Assembly (NCBI GenBank): GCA_905182905.1
Contig: CAJJDH010000017.1
Coordinates: 1 to 44,258, forward strand
Length of the DNA stretch: 44,258 nt
From: a marine gamma proteobacterium HTCC2089
GTDB lineage: Bacteria; Pseudomonadota; Gammaproteobacteria; Pseudomonadales; Azotimanducaceae
Direction of reading: 5' to 3'
Shown here: positions 16,005-24,376 of the stretch, in pieces
How the letters are laid out: every line of letters starts with the position of its first letter
Position numbering within the stretch: position 1 is the stretch's first letter
Translations under genes and position numbers: made by a program
The notes under the pieces: model-generated
Seen by the model: only the letters and a program-made list of their open reading frames with translations
Databases searched by the model: none
Told to the model about the DNA's origin: nothing

Positions 16005-17867
16005 ATGCAGTGGGATTTAATAGTTCGCAACGCAAAGGTTTTTGATGGTTCCGGTCGTCCCGGACGCCAAGGCGATATTGCGGTTAAAAACGGCAAAATC
16101 GCAGCCTTGGGAGGGCGCTTACCCACTAGTGAGACCAAAACAATTCATGACGCCGACGGCTTATGGCTTACTCCTGGTTTATTAGATATTCATACTCATG
16201 AAGATTTAGAAGCTGAGCTTGATCCGGGTTTGCCGGAAGTGGTTCGTCACGGCACTACTAGCGTTGTCGTGGGTAATTGCAGTATCGGCTTGGCTTTTGG
16301 TGCCCAGCGCAATGAACAACAAGACCCAATAGTGGACTGCTTTGCCCGGGTCGAAAATATACCTAAATCGGTTTTAGCAAAAACCGCAGATAAGGCTGTA
16401 TGGACTAAGCCGCGCGAATACTTGGAGCATTTAGACCAACTGCCGCTGGCGGCGAACATGGCGCCGTTTCTACCCCACTCAATGCTGCGTATTGAAGTGA
16501 TGGGCTTGCAAGACAGCATTAGCCGTCAACCCACTGCCACTGAGTTAAAGCGCATGGTGGGGATTTTAGAAGAAGCCTTGGAAGACGGTTACATGGGTAT
16601 GTCTACTGACGGTTTGCCGCTGCACTTTTTGGCTAATGAGCCGAATCTTGAAAAACGCATTCCCACCCAATATGCGACCTTTGGCGAATACAAAGCCCTT
16701 ACTGATGTGTTACGTAAGCATGACCGTGTTTGGCAAATGACGCCGGCTACAGACGATGGTCTGTTGACCACTAGGTTGTTCATGCTGAGTAGCGGCAGAA
16801 TCTATGGCAAACCGCTTAAAGTTACAGCGTTAGCGGCGATAGATAGCGTTAATAATCGTACGAATAAATCCCGTGCACTGCTATTTGCGAATTTGCTCAA
16901 CAGCGAATTGTTGCAAGGTAATTTCCGTATGCAGGCGCTAAGTGCGCCGTTTCGTATTTACTCTGAAGGTGCGGTGAGTCCTCTAGCTGAGGCTGATCCG
17001 TTGTTGCGTCGTTTGATTGCGACGGAATTGGAAGATGTCGCTAAGCGCCGAGATATACTCAGTGATCCTGAATTTCTGCAAGCCTTTCGCGAGATGTGGC
17101 AGCGCGGTAAGAGTGGTTTTAACCTCGCTCATCTGCGTCGTATTTTACGTTTAGAAAACGAATTTCTCACACGTGACCTAAACGATATGGTTATCTATCG
17201 CTCCGTAGTCACACCATGGCTAGATCAATCTATGGCTTGGATCTACCAGCGTTATGTTGCCTGGCTGGGCATGGCCGAAATTATTGAAGATGCTGAGGAA
17301 GTGCGTGCGTTTGAGGCCATGGGCAAAAATATAGCGGATGAGGCTGAGTTCTTTTTGGCCTTGCTGCATCACTTTGATCGCGATCTTCACTGGCATTACG
17401 TGGCAGCGAATAAGGATCCAGAAGTGATCAAAGAGTTGTTGTTACACCCTAAGCTATTGCCAGGGTTCAATGACAGCGGTGCGCATGTCACCAATATGGC
17501 TTTCTTTGACGGCAACTTGCGCGCTTTGAAAATTGGCTTGCAAGATTCTGAAGAAGTTTTTAGTCATATGTTGAGCCGACTCACTCAAGAACCAGCAGAA
17601 TTTTTTGGCCTAGATGTAGGGCGTTTAGAAGTTGGTGCGCGTGCGGATATGGCGCTGTTCAATCCCACCAACTTGGCGAAGTACGATGGTGAAGCCAGCG
17701 TTCAATATCAATACCGAGATGTTTTCGACTGCCATCAACTGGTTAACAGATCGGATGGTGTAGTGGGTGGTGTTTTTGTTGGCGGTGAGTGTGTTTGGCA
17801 GGGCGAAAAATTTACCAAAGTACATGGCAAGAAATCCTTGGCAGGTGCCTTGCGGGTGGCTAAATAG
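16005..17867 (+). CDS. D-aminoacylase-like metal-dependent amidohydrolase
   Basis: The 620-residue protein has the amidohydrolase N-terminus (DLIVRNAKVFDGSGRPGRQ, then VKNGKIAALGG) and metal ligands His63 and His65 in GLLDIHTHED. A Cys-containing segment (VVVGNCSIGLA) corresponds to the metal-bridging Cys of N-acyl-D-amino-acid deacylases. A late Asp in FNDSGAHVTNMAFFDG and the C-terminal GRLEVGARADMALFNP complete the pattern. Relatives deacylate N-acyl-D-amino acids. It is longer than the ~480-residue D-aminoacylases, like many proteobacterial homologues of unknown substrate near lipid genes. A good ribosome site (GGGGAGGG, just before the ATG) supports the start. Confidence 0.85.
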   Translation: MQWDLIVRNAKVFDGSGRPGRQGDIAVKNGKIAALGGRLPTSETKTIHDADGLWLTPGLLDIHTHEDLEAELDPGLPEVVRHGTTSVVVGNCSIGLAFGAQRNEQQDPIVDCFARVENIPKSVLAKTADKAVWTKPREYLEHLDQLPLAANMAPFLPHSMLRIEVMGLQDSISRQPTATELKRMVGILEEALEDGYMGMSTDGLPLHFLANEPNLEKRIPTQYATFGEYKALTDVLRKHDRVWQMTPATDDGLLTTRLFMLSSGRIYGKPLKVTALAAIDSVNNRTNKSRALLFANLLNSELLQGNFRMQALSAPFRIYSEGAVSPLAEADPLLRRLIATELEDVAKRRDILSDPEFLQAFREMWQRGKSGFNLAHLRRILRLENEFLTRDLNDMVIYRSVVTPWLDQSMAWIYQRYVAWLGMAEIIEDAEEVRAFEAMGKNIADEAEFFLALLHHFDRDLHWHYVAANKDPEVIKELLLHPKLLPGFNDSGAHVTNMAFFDGNLRALKIGLQDSEEVFSHMLSRLTQEPAEFFGLDVGRLEVGARADMALFNPTNLAKYDGEASVQYQYRDVFDCHQLVNRSDGVVGGVFVGGECVWQGEKFTKVHGKKSLAGALRVAK

Positions 17868-17937
17868 AGGTGAGGTAATTTGGGCAAAGGCGCAAACCCA
17901 GAATAATCTGAATTTGCACTCTTTAATCTTTTCTCAC

Positions 17938-19098
17938 TTAGTCTTTCGGCTGGCCTAACAAACGTTCGGCAATAATGTTGCGCTGAATGTTCGGTGTACC
18001 ACCGCCAATTACAACATTGGGCCAGTTCAGGGCAGATTTCGACCATGTGCCGCCATCTACAGCACTTTCGCCGCCGCGTAGCTGCAGGCCTGCTTGCCCG
18101 GTTAGCTGTACAGCAAAGTCATCTATCTCAATTTCTAAGCTCGCACGATGCAACTTATTAACTGATGTTTCAGACGTCAAGGGCTCACCCTTTATCTGCT
18201 TTGTTAGGTAACGTAGGCCATTAAACTTCATGGCAGCAACCTTCATTTCAAAGCGCGCAATAGTGCGTCTTACTTTGGGATCTTCGCTGGCAGGCTGGCC
18301 TTGCTTACTAGTGGTCTTTACCAGTTCTTTCAAGTTTTCCAGCTTCTCAAACATTTGTGTGACTTCACCAATACTAGAGCGCTCGTTCGCCAACGCAGAC
18401 ACCGTTACATTCCAACCTTCGCCTTCAGCACCAAGGCGGTTTTCTACCGGTACTTGAACGTCAGTGAAGAAAATTTCCGCAAAGTGTTTGTCGCCTGCCA
18501 TATTTTGTATGGGGCGAACTTCCACCCCCGGCGCATCCATTGGCACTAAGAAGCAGGTAATGCCGTCATGCTTAGATTCCACGTCAAACTGGGTGCGGGT
18601 GAGCAAAATAATCCACTGTGACCAAGGTGCGCCAGTGGTCCAAATTTTTTGCCCATTGACTAAATAGTGATCGCCATTGAGCTCTGCCTTGCACTGAATT
18701 GCGGCTAGGTCAGAGCCGTGATTTGGTTCTGAATAACCAGTGCACCATGTGACTTTGCTATCCAAAATATCAGGAATAAATTTGCGTTTTTGCTCTTCGG
18801 TACCGTATTGCATAATGCCCGGTCCCACCCAAGCAAGACCCATCATTGATGTGCCCAGTGGTGGCGCTTTCGCTAATGCCATCTCTTCACGCAAAATTGT
18901 TTGCTCTATAAGGCCACCTTCGCTGCCACCAAATTCTTTTGGCCACGCAAATCCAACCCAGCCTTTGGCGCGTACTTTTTCTAACCAGTTGGCGAGAAAA
19001 TTTTTGTCGCGTTCTTTTTTGGGTGGCAGGTTTTCACTAATAAAACTGCGCACTTCTTCGCGAAATGATTGTTCGCTTGCGGTGTAATCAAAATCCAT
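17938..19098 (-). CDS. Acyl-CoA dehydrogenase, probable catalytic subunit
   Basis: The 386-residue flavoprotein has TGYSEPNHGSDLAAI (residues 120-134), KIWTTGAPW (151-159) and the C-terminal GGGTPNIQRNIIAERLLG. At the position of the MCAD catalytic Glu (the E in YEGT) it has Gly. Glu239 in ALANERSS occupies the place used as base by isovaleryl-CoA dehydrogenase-like enzymes, so it is probably active. The ATG overlaps the stop of the upstream acyl-CoA dehydrogenase gene by one base (TAATG), giving tight coupling. This layout is known for the heterotetrameric ChsE1-ChsE2-type dehydrogenases of steroid side-chain degradation. Substrate here is inferred, not shown. Confidence 0.92.
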   Translation of the reverse strand: MDFDYTASEQSFREEVRSFISENLPPKKERDKNFLANWLEKVRAKGWVGFAWPKEFGGSEGGLIEQTILREEMALAKAPPLGTSMMGLAWVGPGIMQYGTEEQKRKFIPDILDSKVTWCTGYSEPNHGSDLAAIQCKAELNGDHYLVNGQKIWTTGAPWSQWIILLTRTQFDVESKHDGITCFLVPMDAPGVEVRPIQNMAGDKHFAEIFFTDVQVPVENRLGAEGEGWNVTVSALANERSSIGEVTQMFEKLENLKELVKTTSKQGQPASEDPKVRRTIARFEMKVAAMKFNGLRYLTKQIKGEPLTSETSVNKLHRASLEIEIDDFAVQLTGQAGLQLRGGESAVDGGTWSKSALNWPNVVIGGGTPNIQRNIIAERLLGQPKD

Positions 19099-20201
19099 TA
19101 CAAACCTCCTAAGGTTGCGATTCGGTCCATATGATAATCAGAGTCGCCGTACATTGGACGAGCCCATTTAGATCTCTTTAAGTAAAGTTGTGCATCGTAT
19201 TCAGCGGTAAAACCAATAGCGCCATGTAACCCAACACCGTCGATACCAATTTGTGCAAAGGCATCTGAGGCATAGCCCTTGGCTAAAGACACTGCTTTTG
19301 CTAGTCCATCAATATCATCGTCTACAGACCACGCGGCGTAGTAGCTCAATGAACGATAGCTTTCTAGGTCTACGTACATATCAGCTAGCCGGTGCTTAAC
19401 TCCTTGGTACTGACCAATAGGCTTGCCAAATTGAATACGTTCTTTGGCGTAGTTGCTGGTCATTTGCAAGATGGCAGCGCCTGCACCAACCATTTCAGCG
19501 GTGGTAGCCACCGCGCCGCAATCCGTTAAAAATGCCAACTGGTCCTCACTCATAGGCAGCAAGTAATCTGCGCCTATTTTGACACCTTCTAGGTCAACAC
19601 TGGCCATCGGCTTGGTGGTGTCCATAGTCGGCTGATGGGTAATTTTTACGTTGTCTTTGGCTACTGCGGCTAACGCTAAACCGTTGGGAGCGTTGACAGC
19701 CAGTAGCAGATAGTCTGCTGCTGCCGCGTCATTAACAAAAGGCTTAGTGCCTTTTAGCACGTAGCCATCATCACTGGCATGGGCTTCAGCGGTGACAGCT
19801 TTTGCATCAATCCAGTTAGCTTCATCGTATAAACCAATGGTGCAAATGGCAGAGCCTGCCGCCATTGCGGGGAGCCATTCAGTCTTTTGTTTGTCATTGC
19901 CACAAGTCAGTACTGCTGCGCTGGCTAATGCTTGGGAGGCAATAGGCAAAGGGCATAATCCCTCTGCTGCGGCTTCAAGGACCACGGTAAGGTCGATCCA
20001 TTTTAAGCCGAGGCCGCCGTGGGCTTCTGGAATGGTTAGACCTAACCAGCCAAGGTCCGCTATTTGCTGCCAAAGTTCGCTGTCGAAACGACTCTCGCTG
20101 GCAGCGATTTCCCGCACCTTAGGCATTGGACATGCCTCTTTAATAAACCGCTCAACTTGATCTCTGAGCAGGCTTTGTTCTTCTGTAAAACCAAAGTTCA
20201 T
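19098..20201 (-). CDS. Acyl-CoA dehydrogenase, probable partner subunit lacking catalytic Glu
   Basis: The 367-residue protein has an acyl-CoA dehydrogenase fold: FTEEQSLLRDQVERF at the N-terminus, LGWLGLTIPEAHGGLGL, the FAD/CoA segment AKERIQFGKPIGQYQGVKH, and HGAIGFTAEYDAQLYLKR near the end. The helix that would hold an isovaleryl-type catalytic Glu reads TDCGAVATTAEMVGAG without ER, and the MCAD-type Glu is also absent. The usual Q/TxSEP substrate motif is replaced by CTIGLYDEAN. It is thus likely the non-catalytic half of a heteromer with the gene at 17938-19098. It lies 32 bases after the HSD4-like SDR gene. Confidence 0.9.
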   Translation of the reverse strand: MNFGFTEEQSLLRDQVERFIKEACPMPKVREIAASESRFDSELWQQIADLGWLGLTIPEAHGGLGLKWIDLTVVLEAAAEGLCPLPIASQALASAAVLTCGNDKQKTEWLPAMAAGSAICTIGLYDEANWIDAKAVTAEAHASDDGYVLKGTKPFVNDAAAADYLLLAVNAPNGLALAAVAKDNVKITHQPTMDTTKPMASVDLEGVKIGADYLLPMSEDQLAFLTDCGAVATTAEMVGAGAAILQMTSNYAKERIQFGKPIGQYQGVKHRLADMYVDLESYRSLSYYAAWSVDDDIDGLAKAVSLAKGYASDAFAQIGIDGVGLHGAIGFTAEYDAQLYLKRSKWARPMYGDSDYHMDRIATLGGL

Positions 20202-20233
20202 ATTTTTATCGCTCTATAAAAGTGAAGGCGTGA

Positions 20234-21109
20234 TTAAGCGCCGCGTAATGGATTGACGGGTGGCCAATTTTCTTTGCTGGCGAGAATTTTTTCGCCAATT
20301 TCTGCTACGTCCCAAACATCGTCGCTGGCACTGCGCTGGGCGATAGGTGTCACCTGCCAGCTCAGCATTGAAACGTTGTTACCCGCTACTAGCCATTGTC
20401 TGCCACTGACGTCTTTAGCTTCATCAGTGCACAGCCAAACCACCGGAGGTGAAACCGCTTCAGGTGGAAAGTCTTCTTGAATGTCTTCGGGCAAGATGTC
20501 TGTTGTTAGGCGTGAAGTTGCAGTAGGCGCCAAGACGTTAACGGTGATACCGTACTTCATGCCCTCTAACCATAAGCAGCGCATAAAACCAGCAATGCCC
20601 GCTTTAGCCGCGCCGTAATTTGTTTGACCGAAGTTTCCTAACAAGCCTGATGTGGAGCTGGTCATAATGATACGACCACCTGTGCCTTGTCCAATCATTA
20701 CATCGTAGGCAATTTTGGTAACCAAGTAGGTGCCGCGTAAGTGCACGTCCATAACAACATCCCACATGTCGTCGGTCATATTTTTGAATGACTTGTCTCT
20801 GAGAATACCGGCGTTAGCAATAAGGATGTCAATTTTGCCAAAGCTGTCTACTGCTGCTTGGACCATGCCTTGTGCATCTTCTTTGCTGGTCACAGAGCCA
20901 TAGTGTGCTACCGCTTGACCGCCGGCGGCATTGATCTCATCAACTACCCCGTCTGCCATTGATGCACTGGCGCCAGTGCCGTCACGTGCACCGCCCAAAT
21001 CATTAACAACGACTTTAGCGCCTTCTTTGGCGAGTAGAATTGCGTGGGCTCGACCCAAACCGCCGCCTGCGCCGGTTACTAGTGCAACCTTACCGTCTAA
21101 CATTCCCAT
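20234..21109 (-). CDS. SDR dehydrogenase, 17-beta-HSD4/MFE-2-like (3R-hydroxyacyl-CoA type)
   Basis: The 291-residue SDR has the cofactor motif TGAGGGLGRAHA and VVVNDLGGARDGTG, which is the hallmark of the 17-beta-HSD type 4/MFE-2 N-terminal domain. Later come NAGILRDKSFKNMTDDMWD, SSTSGLLGNFGQTNYGAAKAG (given in shortened form, Tyr-x3-Lys = YGAAK) and APTATSRLT. Relatives oxidise (3R)-hydroxyacyl-CoA, including steroid side-chain CoA esters (Hsd4A). It is first in an operon with the two acyl-CoA dehydrogenases. A ribosome site GGGAG precedes the start. A -10-like TATAAT (complement of 21166-21171) lies ~57 bases upstream, without a convincing -35. Confidence 0.91.
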   Translation of the reverse strand: MGMLDGKVALVTGAGGGLGRAHAILLAKEGAKVVVNDLGGARDGTGASASMADGVVDEINAAGGQAVAHYGSVTSKEDAQGMVQAAVDSFGKIDILIANAGILRDKSFKNMTDDMWDVVMDVHLRGTYLVTKIAYDVMIGQGTGGRIIMTSSTSGLLGNFGQTNYGAAKAGIAGFMRCLWLEGMKYGITVNVLAPTATSRLTTDILPEDIQEDFPPEAVSPPVVWLCTDEAKDVSGRQWLVAGNNVSMLSWQVTPIAQRSASDDVWDVAEIGEKILASKENWPPVNPLRGA

Positions 21110-21141
21110 ATCGTTCTCCCATTAGTCATTTTTTGCTCGCA

Positions 21142-21440
21142 AGTCTAAGTAAAAATTTTCTTTCGATTATAATGTATGGATCATTTTGTAGCTGCGCGCT
21201 TTGATAGGGCCTTTAGTGGCTGCTCGAGCGCCTGATCTGCAGCCCAGCTAATATCTGCTGAGACTTGTGGCTGCAACATTGCATAGACTGCCTCACTGTT
21301 TCCATAAAATTATGGTGACAGCAATATTCGAGGTCAGATATTAGCACTGAAGAAAGCCAAAGTAGACGGCTAGCCGTCTACTGCATAACTTAACCTTAGG
21401 GGCAATTGGTGATACAACTTAGACTAAGATTTTTTAGTCT
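21142..21440. promoter_or_regulatory. Divergent control region with a perfect 22-bp palindrome and repeats
   Basis: No gene is seen in 21110-21476. A perfect 22-base palindrome fills 21361-21382 (AGTAGACGGCT plus its reverse complement). AGACTAA (21421-21427) and TTAGTCT (21434-21440) form an inverted repeat with a 6-base spacer. ACTTAGACT occurs at 21417-21425 and again on the minus strand at 21142-21150, so each divergent gene has a copy. These are strong candidates for regulator binding sites for the HSD4/ACAD operon and the next SDR gene. Confidence 0.5.
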
Positions 21441-21476
21441 GATCAAGACTTGCAAGAAGCTTGGGAGAGCATGCGC

Positions 21477-22229
21477 ATGGATGAGTTATTTGATTTCACC
21501 GGTAAGGTAGCACTAGTCACCGGTGGTAGTAGAGGATTGGGTCGGGAAATGGCGTTAGCTTTAGCAGCCCGCGGTGCAGACGTTGTGATTACCAGTCGCA
21601 AGGCTGATGCTTGCGCAAGCGTTGCTGCCGAAATTGAAGCTCTGGGGCGACAGGCAATGGCATATGGGTGCCATGTAGGTCATTGGAATGAAATCGATGC
21701 CCTAGTTGAAGCCGCTTATGCACGCTTTGGTCGTATCGACATACTCATTAACAATGCCGGCATGTCGCCGTTATATGACAAGTTATCTTCTGTCAGCGAA
21801 GAGCTATTCGATAAAGTTATTGGGGTTAATTTGAAAGGTCCATTTCGGCTGATGGCTACGGTGGGAGAGCGCATGGCAGAAGGTGAGGGCGGTAGCATTA
21901 TCAATATCAGCAGCGTTGCTTCGCTTTCGCCGTCCCCAAATTCTGAACCTTATGGTGCGGCAAAATCAGGTCTGAACGCGCTGACACGGTCCTTTGCATT
22001 TGCCCTTGGGCCTAATGTCCGAGTTAACTGCATTGCCGCTGGGCCATTCCTAACAGATATATCTAAAGCGTGGGATATGCCAGCATTTGAACGTCGGGCT
22101 AAATCTACCCAAGCACTTGAGCGTGGTGGTCGACCGGATGAAATAGTTGGCGCTGCACTATATTTGGCCAGTAGTTCAGCCAGCTTCACCACGGGTACAG
22201 TTATTCGGGTGGATGGCGGCTCTGCCTAG
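21477..22229 (+). CDS. SDR-family oxidoreductase
   Basis: The protein has 250 residues from the ATG at 21477, placed 7 bases after GGGAGAG (21463-21469). An upstream in-frame TTG (21450) and ATG (21471) are less well placed. Motifs are TGGSRGLGRE for the cofactor, NNAGMSPLYDK, catalytic Ser in NISSVASLSP, and YGAAKSGL. The Arg in SGGSRG and ITSRKADA favours NADP(H). C-terminal RVDGGSA is usual. It is transcribed divergently from the HSD4/ACAD operon across a palindrome-rich region, suggesting shared control. Substrate is unknown. A short duplication of TCTGCCTAG runs over its stop codon. Confidence 0.9.
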   Translation: MDELFDFTGKVALVTGGSRGLGREMALALAARGADVVITSRKADACASVAAEIEALGRQAMAYGCHVGHWNEIDALVEAAYARFGRIDILINNAGMSPLYDKLSSVSEELFDKVIGVNLKGPFRLMATVGERMAEGEGGSIINISSVASLSPSPNSEPYGAAKSGLNALTRSFAFALGPNVRVNCIAAGPFLTDISKAWDMPAFERRAKSTQALERGGRPDEIVGAALYLASSSASFTTGTVIRVDGGSA

Positions 22230-22240
22230 ATTCTGCCTAG
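22221..22240 (+). repeat. 11-bp-period direct duplication over the SDR stop codon
   Basis: TCTGCCTAG occurs at 22221-22229 and 22232-22240, period 11. A partial third copy (TTCTG) starts near 22242. The first TAG is the stop codon of the SDR gene, and the second copy puts a TAG in another frame. Confidence 0.6.
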
Positions 22241-22254
22241 GTTCTGACAAGCGG

Positions 22255-22278
22255 GGGCTTTGTAATTAAATAAAGCCC
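22255..22278. terminator. Possible terminator hairpin between convergent SDR and GshB-like genes
   Basis: GGGCTTT (22255-22261) pairs with AAAGCCC (22272-22278) around a 10-base AT-rich loop. It overlaps the last codons of the GshB-like gene. No T-run follows on the plus strand, so termination is uncertain. Confidence 0.35.
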
Positions 22279-23156
22279 TCGACAGCTTCGACTACGGCGG
22301 CCCCAAAGTCTTTTTGGTACAAATGATTTAGGGTTCCCAAGCCACCTGGGTTGGCAACATTCACTTCCATAAGGTACTCACCGACGCTATCAATGGCGGC
22401 AAAACCGATGCGCTTGTCGACAAGGTCCTGCTGAATTTTGGCAACTAAGGCTGTCTGGGGTGCTGTGAGCCTTGTTCTTTCTGCACTGGCGAACTGTGCC
22501 AAATTAGCCCGCAATCCATCTGTAGGTTTGCGTAAGTAGCTACCTATAATTTCTCCGCCCACAACCAATGTGCGTGTTTCACCTTTAGCGATATCTGGTA
22601 AAAACCGTTGCAGGCAAAAGTACGCGCCGGGTGTTTGCGCCAGAGTCGTTTGCAGTAATTTTTCTTCTAATATTGTTCCGCCTGCTTCCACTATTTGCAC
22701 CCCTCTGCCAAAACTGCCTGCCAAGGGTTTGAGCACCCATGTACCTTTTGCAGAACTCAGTACACGCATAAGCACATCAGGGCTATTAGATATATGTGTT
22801 TCGGGGCAGTGTTCTATCCAAGCACTTTTGCCGTGAGATAGAATTTGTGCGGAAATAGGCGTGATTAGGCGTCTAGGATGTATGCTGGCTAGTAGGCTGC
22901 TACGATCCAAAAAACTGTTCTTGGGTCCGAATCCCACAGGCCAAATGAGGTCATAGTCTGTTGCTAGTGCACCGGCTATTTCAGCGCCAGATGGTCCTAG
23001 ACTGATTGATTCGTGTTCAGTACATGAGACAGCCCAGCCGCAATCTTCAAATGCCTTGGGCAGTAATAGATGGTTTTCTCTTTCCCCGAGATTTGCAAGA
23101 TGCGCATTCTCAACGGGCGCTGGCGTGATGAGAAAGATAATTTTTTTGTGCGTCAT
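22266..23156 (-). CDS. Glutathione synthetase-like ATP-grasp ligase
   Basis: The 296-residue protein begins IIFLITPAPVENAHLANLGER, in line with GshB-type N-terminal domains. The ATP-grasp core shows GTWVLKPLAGSFGRGV (nucleotide-binding Lys and Gly loop), YFCLQRFLPDIAKGETR and GGEIIGSYLRKP. LRANLAQFASAERT and metal/substrate residues in MEVNVANPGGLGTL complete it. GshB joins gamma-Glu-Cys to Gly. The protein is shorter than E. coli GshB (~316) and diverges in the N-domain, so a GshB paralogue making another amide is possible. It is divergent from nadA. Confidence 0.8.
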   Translation of the reverse strand: MTHKKIIFLITPAPVENAHLANLGERENHLLLPKAFEDCGWAVSCTEHESISLGPSGAEIAGALATDYDLIWPVGFGPKNSFLDRSSLLASIHPRRLITPISAQILSHGKSAWIEHCPETHISNSPDVLMRVLSSAKGTWVLKPLAGSFGRGVQIVEAGGTILEEKLLQTTLAQTPGAYFCLQRFLPDIAKGETRTLVVGGEIIGSYLRKPTDGLRANLAQFASAERTRLTAPQTALVAKIQQDLVDKRIGFAAIDSVGEYLMEVNVANPGGLGTLNHLYQKDFGAAVVEAVEGFI

Positions 23157-23243
23157 GTACGAGTACGTCTTTCCAGTGTTTTAATAGGCCATTGCGAAGG
23201 TTCATTGATTAAACGGTGAGCAACTTTAGCCGCAGATATTCGC

Positions 23244-23266
23244 ATTAGTGGCCATTAGGCCCTAAT
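23244..23266. promoter_or_regulatory. Inverted repeat upstream of nadA
   Basis: ATTAG (23244-23248) and GGCC (23250-23253) pair with GGCC (23258-23261) and CTAAT (23262-23266), with one bulged T and an ATTA loop. It ends 21 bases before the chosen nadA start. It is a candidate operator or a hairpin in the leader. It does not match the TGTTTA-N6-TAAACA NadR box. Confidence 0.45.
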
Positions 23267-23287
23267 ATTTTGTTTTCGAACCAAAGA

Positions 23288-24349
23288 ATGGTGATGTCCA
23301 ATATGCCTAATCAAAGCCTTCCAGACTATAGCCTTTCGCCCGAACAAGTGCCCTTGGTGGGCAGCTTAGCTCTGGATGATACCGAGCGGTCTCGGCTCAA
23401 AGCACAAATAGCTGAAAAGCTAGAAGCTCAAGGAGCGGCGTTAATTGCGCATTACTATGTTGATGGTGATATTCAAGATTTGGCCGAGCAGACCGGTGGC
23501 TTTGTCTCCGACTCCTTAGAAATGGCACGCTTTGGGCGCGATCATAAGGCTGAAAATTTGGTTGTGGCTGGCGTGCGCTTTATGGGCGAAACCGCAAAAA
23601 TTTTGTCACCAGAAAAACGTGTATTTATGCCCACCCTGCAAGCTGAGTGCTCTTTAGATTTGGGTTGTCCACCGGAAGATTTTGCGCAATTTATTCAGGC
23701 GCATCCAGATCATACGGTTGTAGTCTATGCCAATACATCGGCCAAAGTTAAGGCGCAGGCGGATTGGGTAGTGACCAGCAGTTGTGCGCTGGAGATTGTT
23801 GCCAGTCTTAAAGCCAAGGGCGAGAAGATCTTGTGGGCACCTGATAAGCATTTGGGAGCCTATATTCAATCCCAGACTCAAGCAGATATGTTGCTTTGGA
23901 GCGGTGCGTGCGTGGTACATGAAGAGTTCAAAGCTAAGGCGCTGACTGATTTGCAGCGGGTTTATCCAGATGCCGGCGTATTGGTCCACCCTGAGTCACC
24001 TGCTTCGGTAATCGAGATTGCTGATGCTGTGGGTTCCACCAGCGCGATTATTAGGGCAGCAAAAGAACTGCCTAATGAGACATTTATTGTTGCCACGGAT
24101 AGGGGCATCTTTCATAAGCTGCGTCGCGAGAATCCCGGCAAGACCTTTATTGAAGCACCCACAGCAGGTGACGGGGCTACTTGCCGCTCCTGCGCGCATT
24201 GCCCTTGGATGGCCATGAACGAGTTACGTAACCTAGATAGATTACTGACTGATGCGTCTTACAGGGCAGGCAATGAGATTCACGTGGAGCCAAAATTGGG
24301 CCTGCGCGCAAAAATGCCATTAGATCGCATGCTGGCTTTTCAGGCTTGA
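23288..24349 (+). CDS. nadA: NadA, quinolinate synthase
   Basis: The protein has 353 residues from the ATG at 23288; a TTG at 23270 and ATGs at 23294 and 23303 are other in-frame starts, and no ribosome site is strong. NadA condenses iminoaspartate with dihydroxyacetone phosphate on a [4Fe-4S] cluster to make quinolinate for NAD. Family segments are [59 protein letters not shown] and [15 protein letters not shown]. The Cys in AECSL, TSSCAL and the CxxCxxC region supply cluster ligands. nadB and nadC are not in the window. It is divergent from the GshB-like gene and convergent with bepA. Confidence 0.97.
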   Translation: MVMSNMPNQSLPDYSLSPEQVPLVGSLALDDTERSRLKAQIAEKLEAQGAALIAHYYVDGDIQDLAEQTGGFVSDSLEMARFGRDHKAENLVVAGVRFMGETAKILSPEKRVFMPTLQAECSLDLGCPPEDFAQFIQAHPDHTVVVYANTSAKVKAQADWVVTSSCALEIVASLKAKGEKILWAPDKHLGAYIQSQTQADMLLWSGACVVHEEFKAKALTDLQRVYPDAGVLVHPESPASVIEIADAVGSTSAIIRAAKELPNETFIVATDRGIFHKLRRENPGKTFIEAPTAGDGATCRSCAHCPWMAMNELRNLDRLLTDASYRAGNEIHVEPKLGLRAKMPLDRMLAFQA

Positions 24350-24376
24350 GCCCAAGCCGAATGGCTCTTTGCCAGG

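Noticed and set aside
5534-22229. Genomic island integrated at tRNA-Lys
   Set aside because: No integrase, no repeated tRNA end, and no obvious mobile genes in the region.
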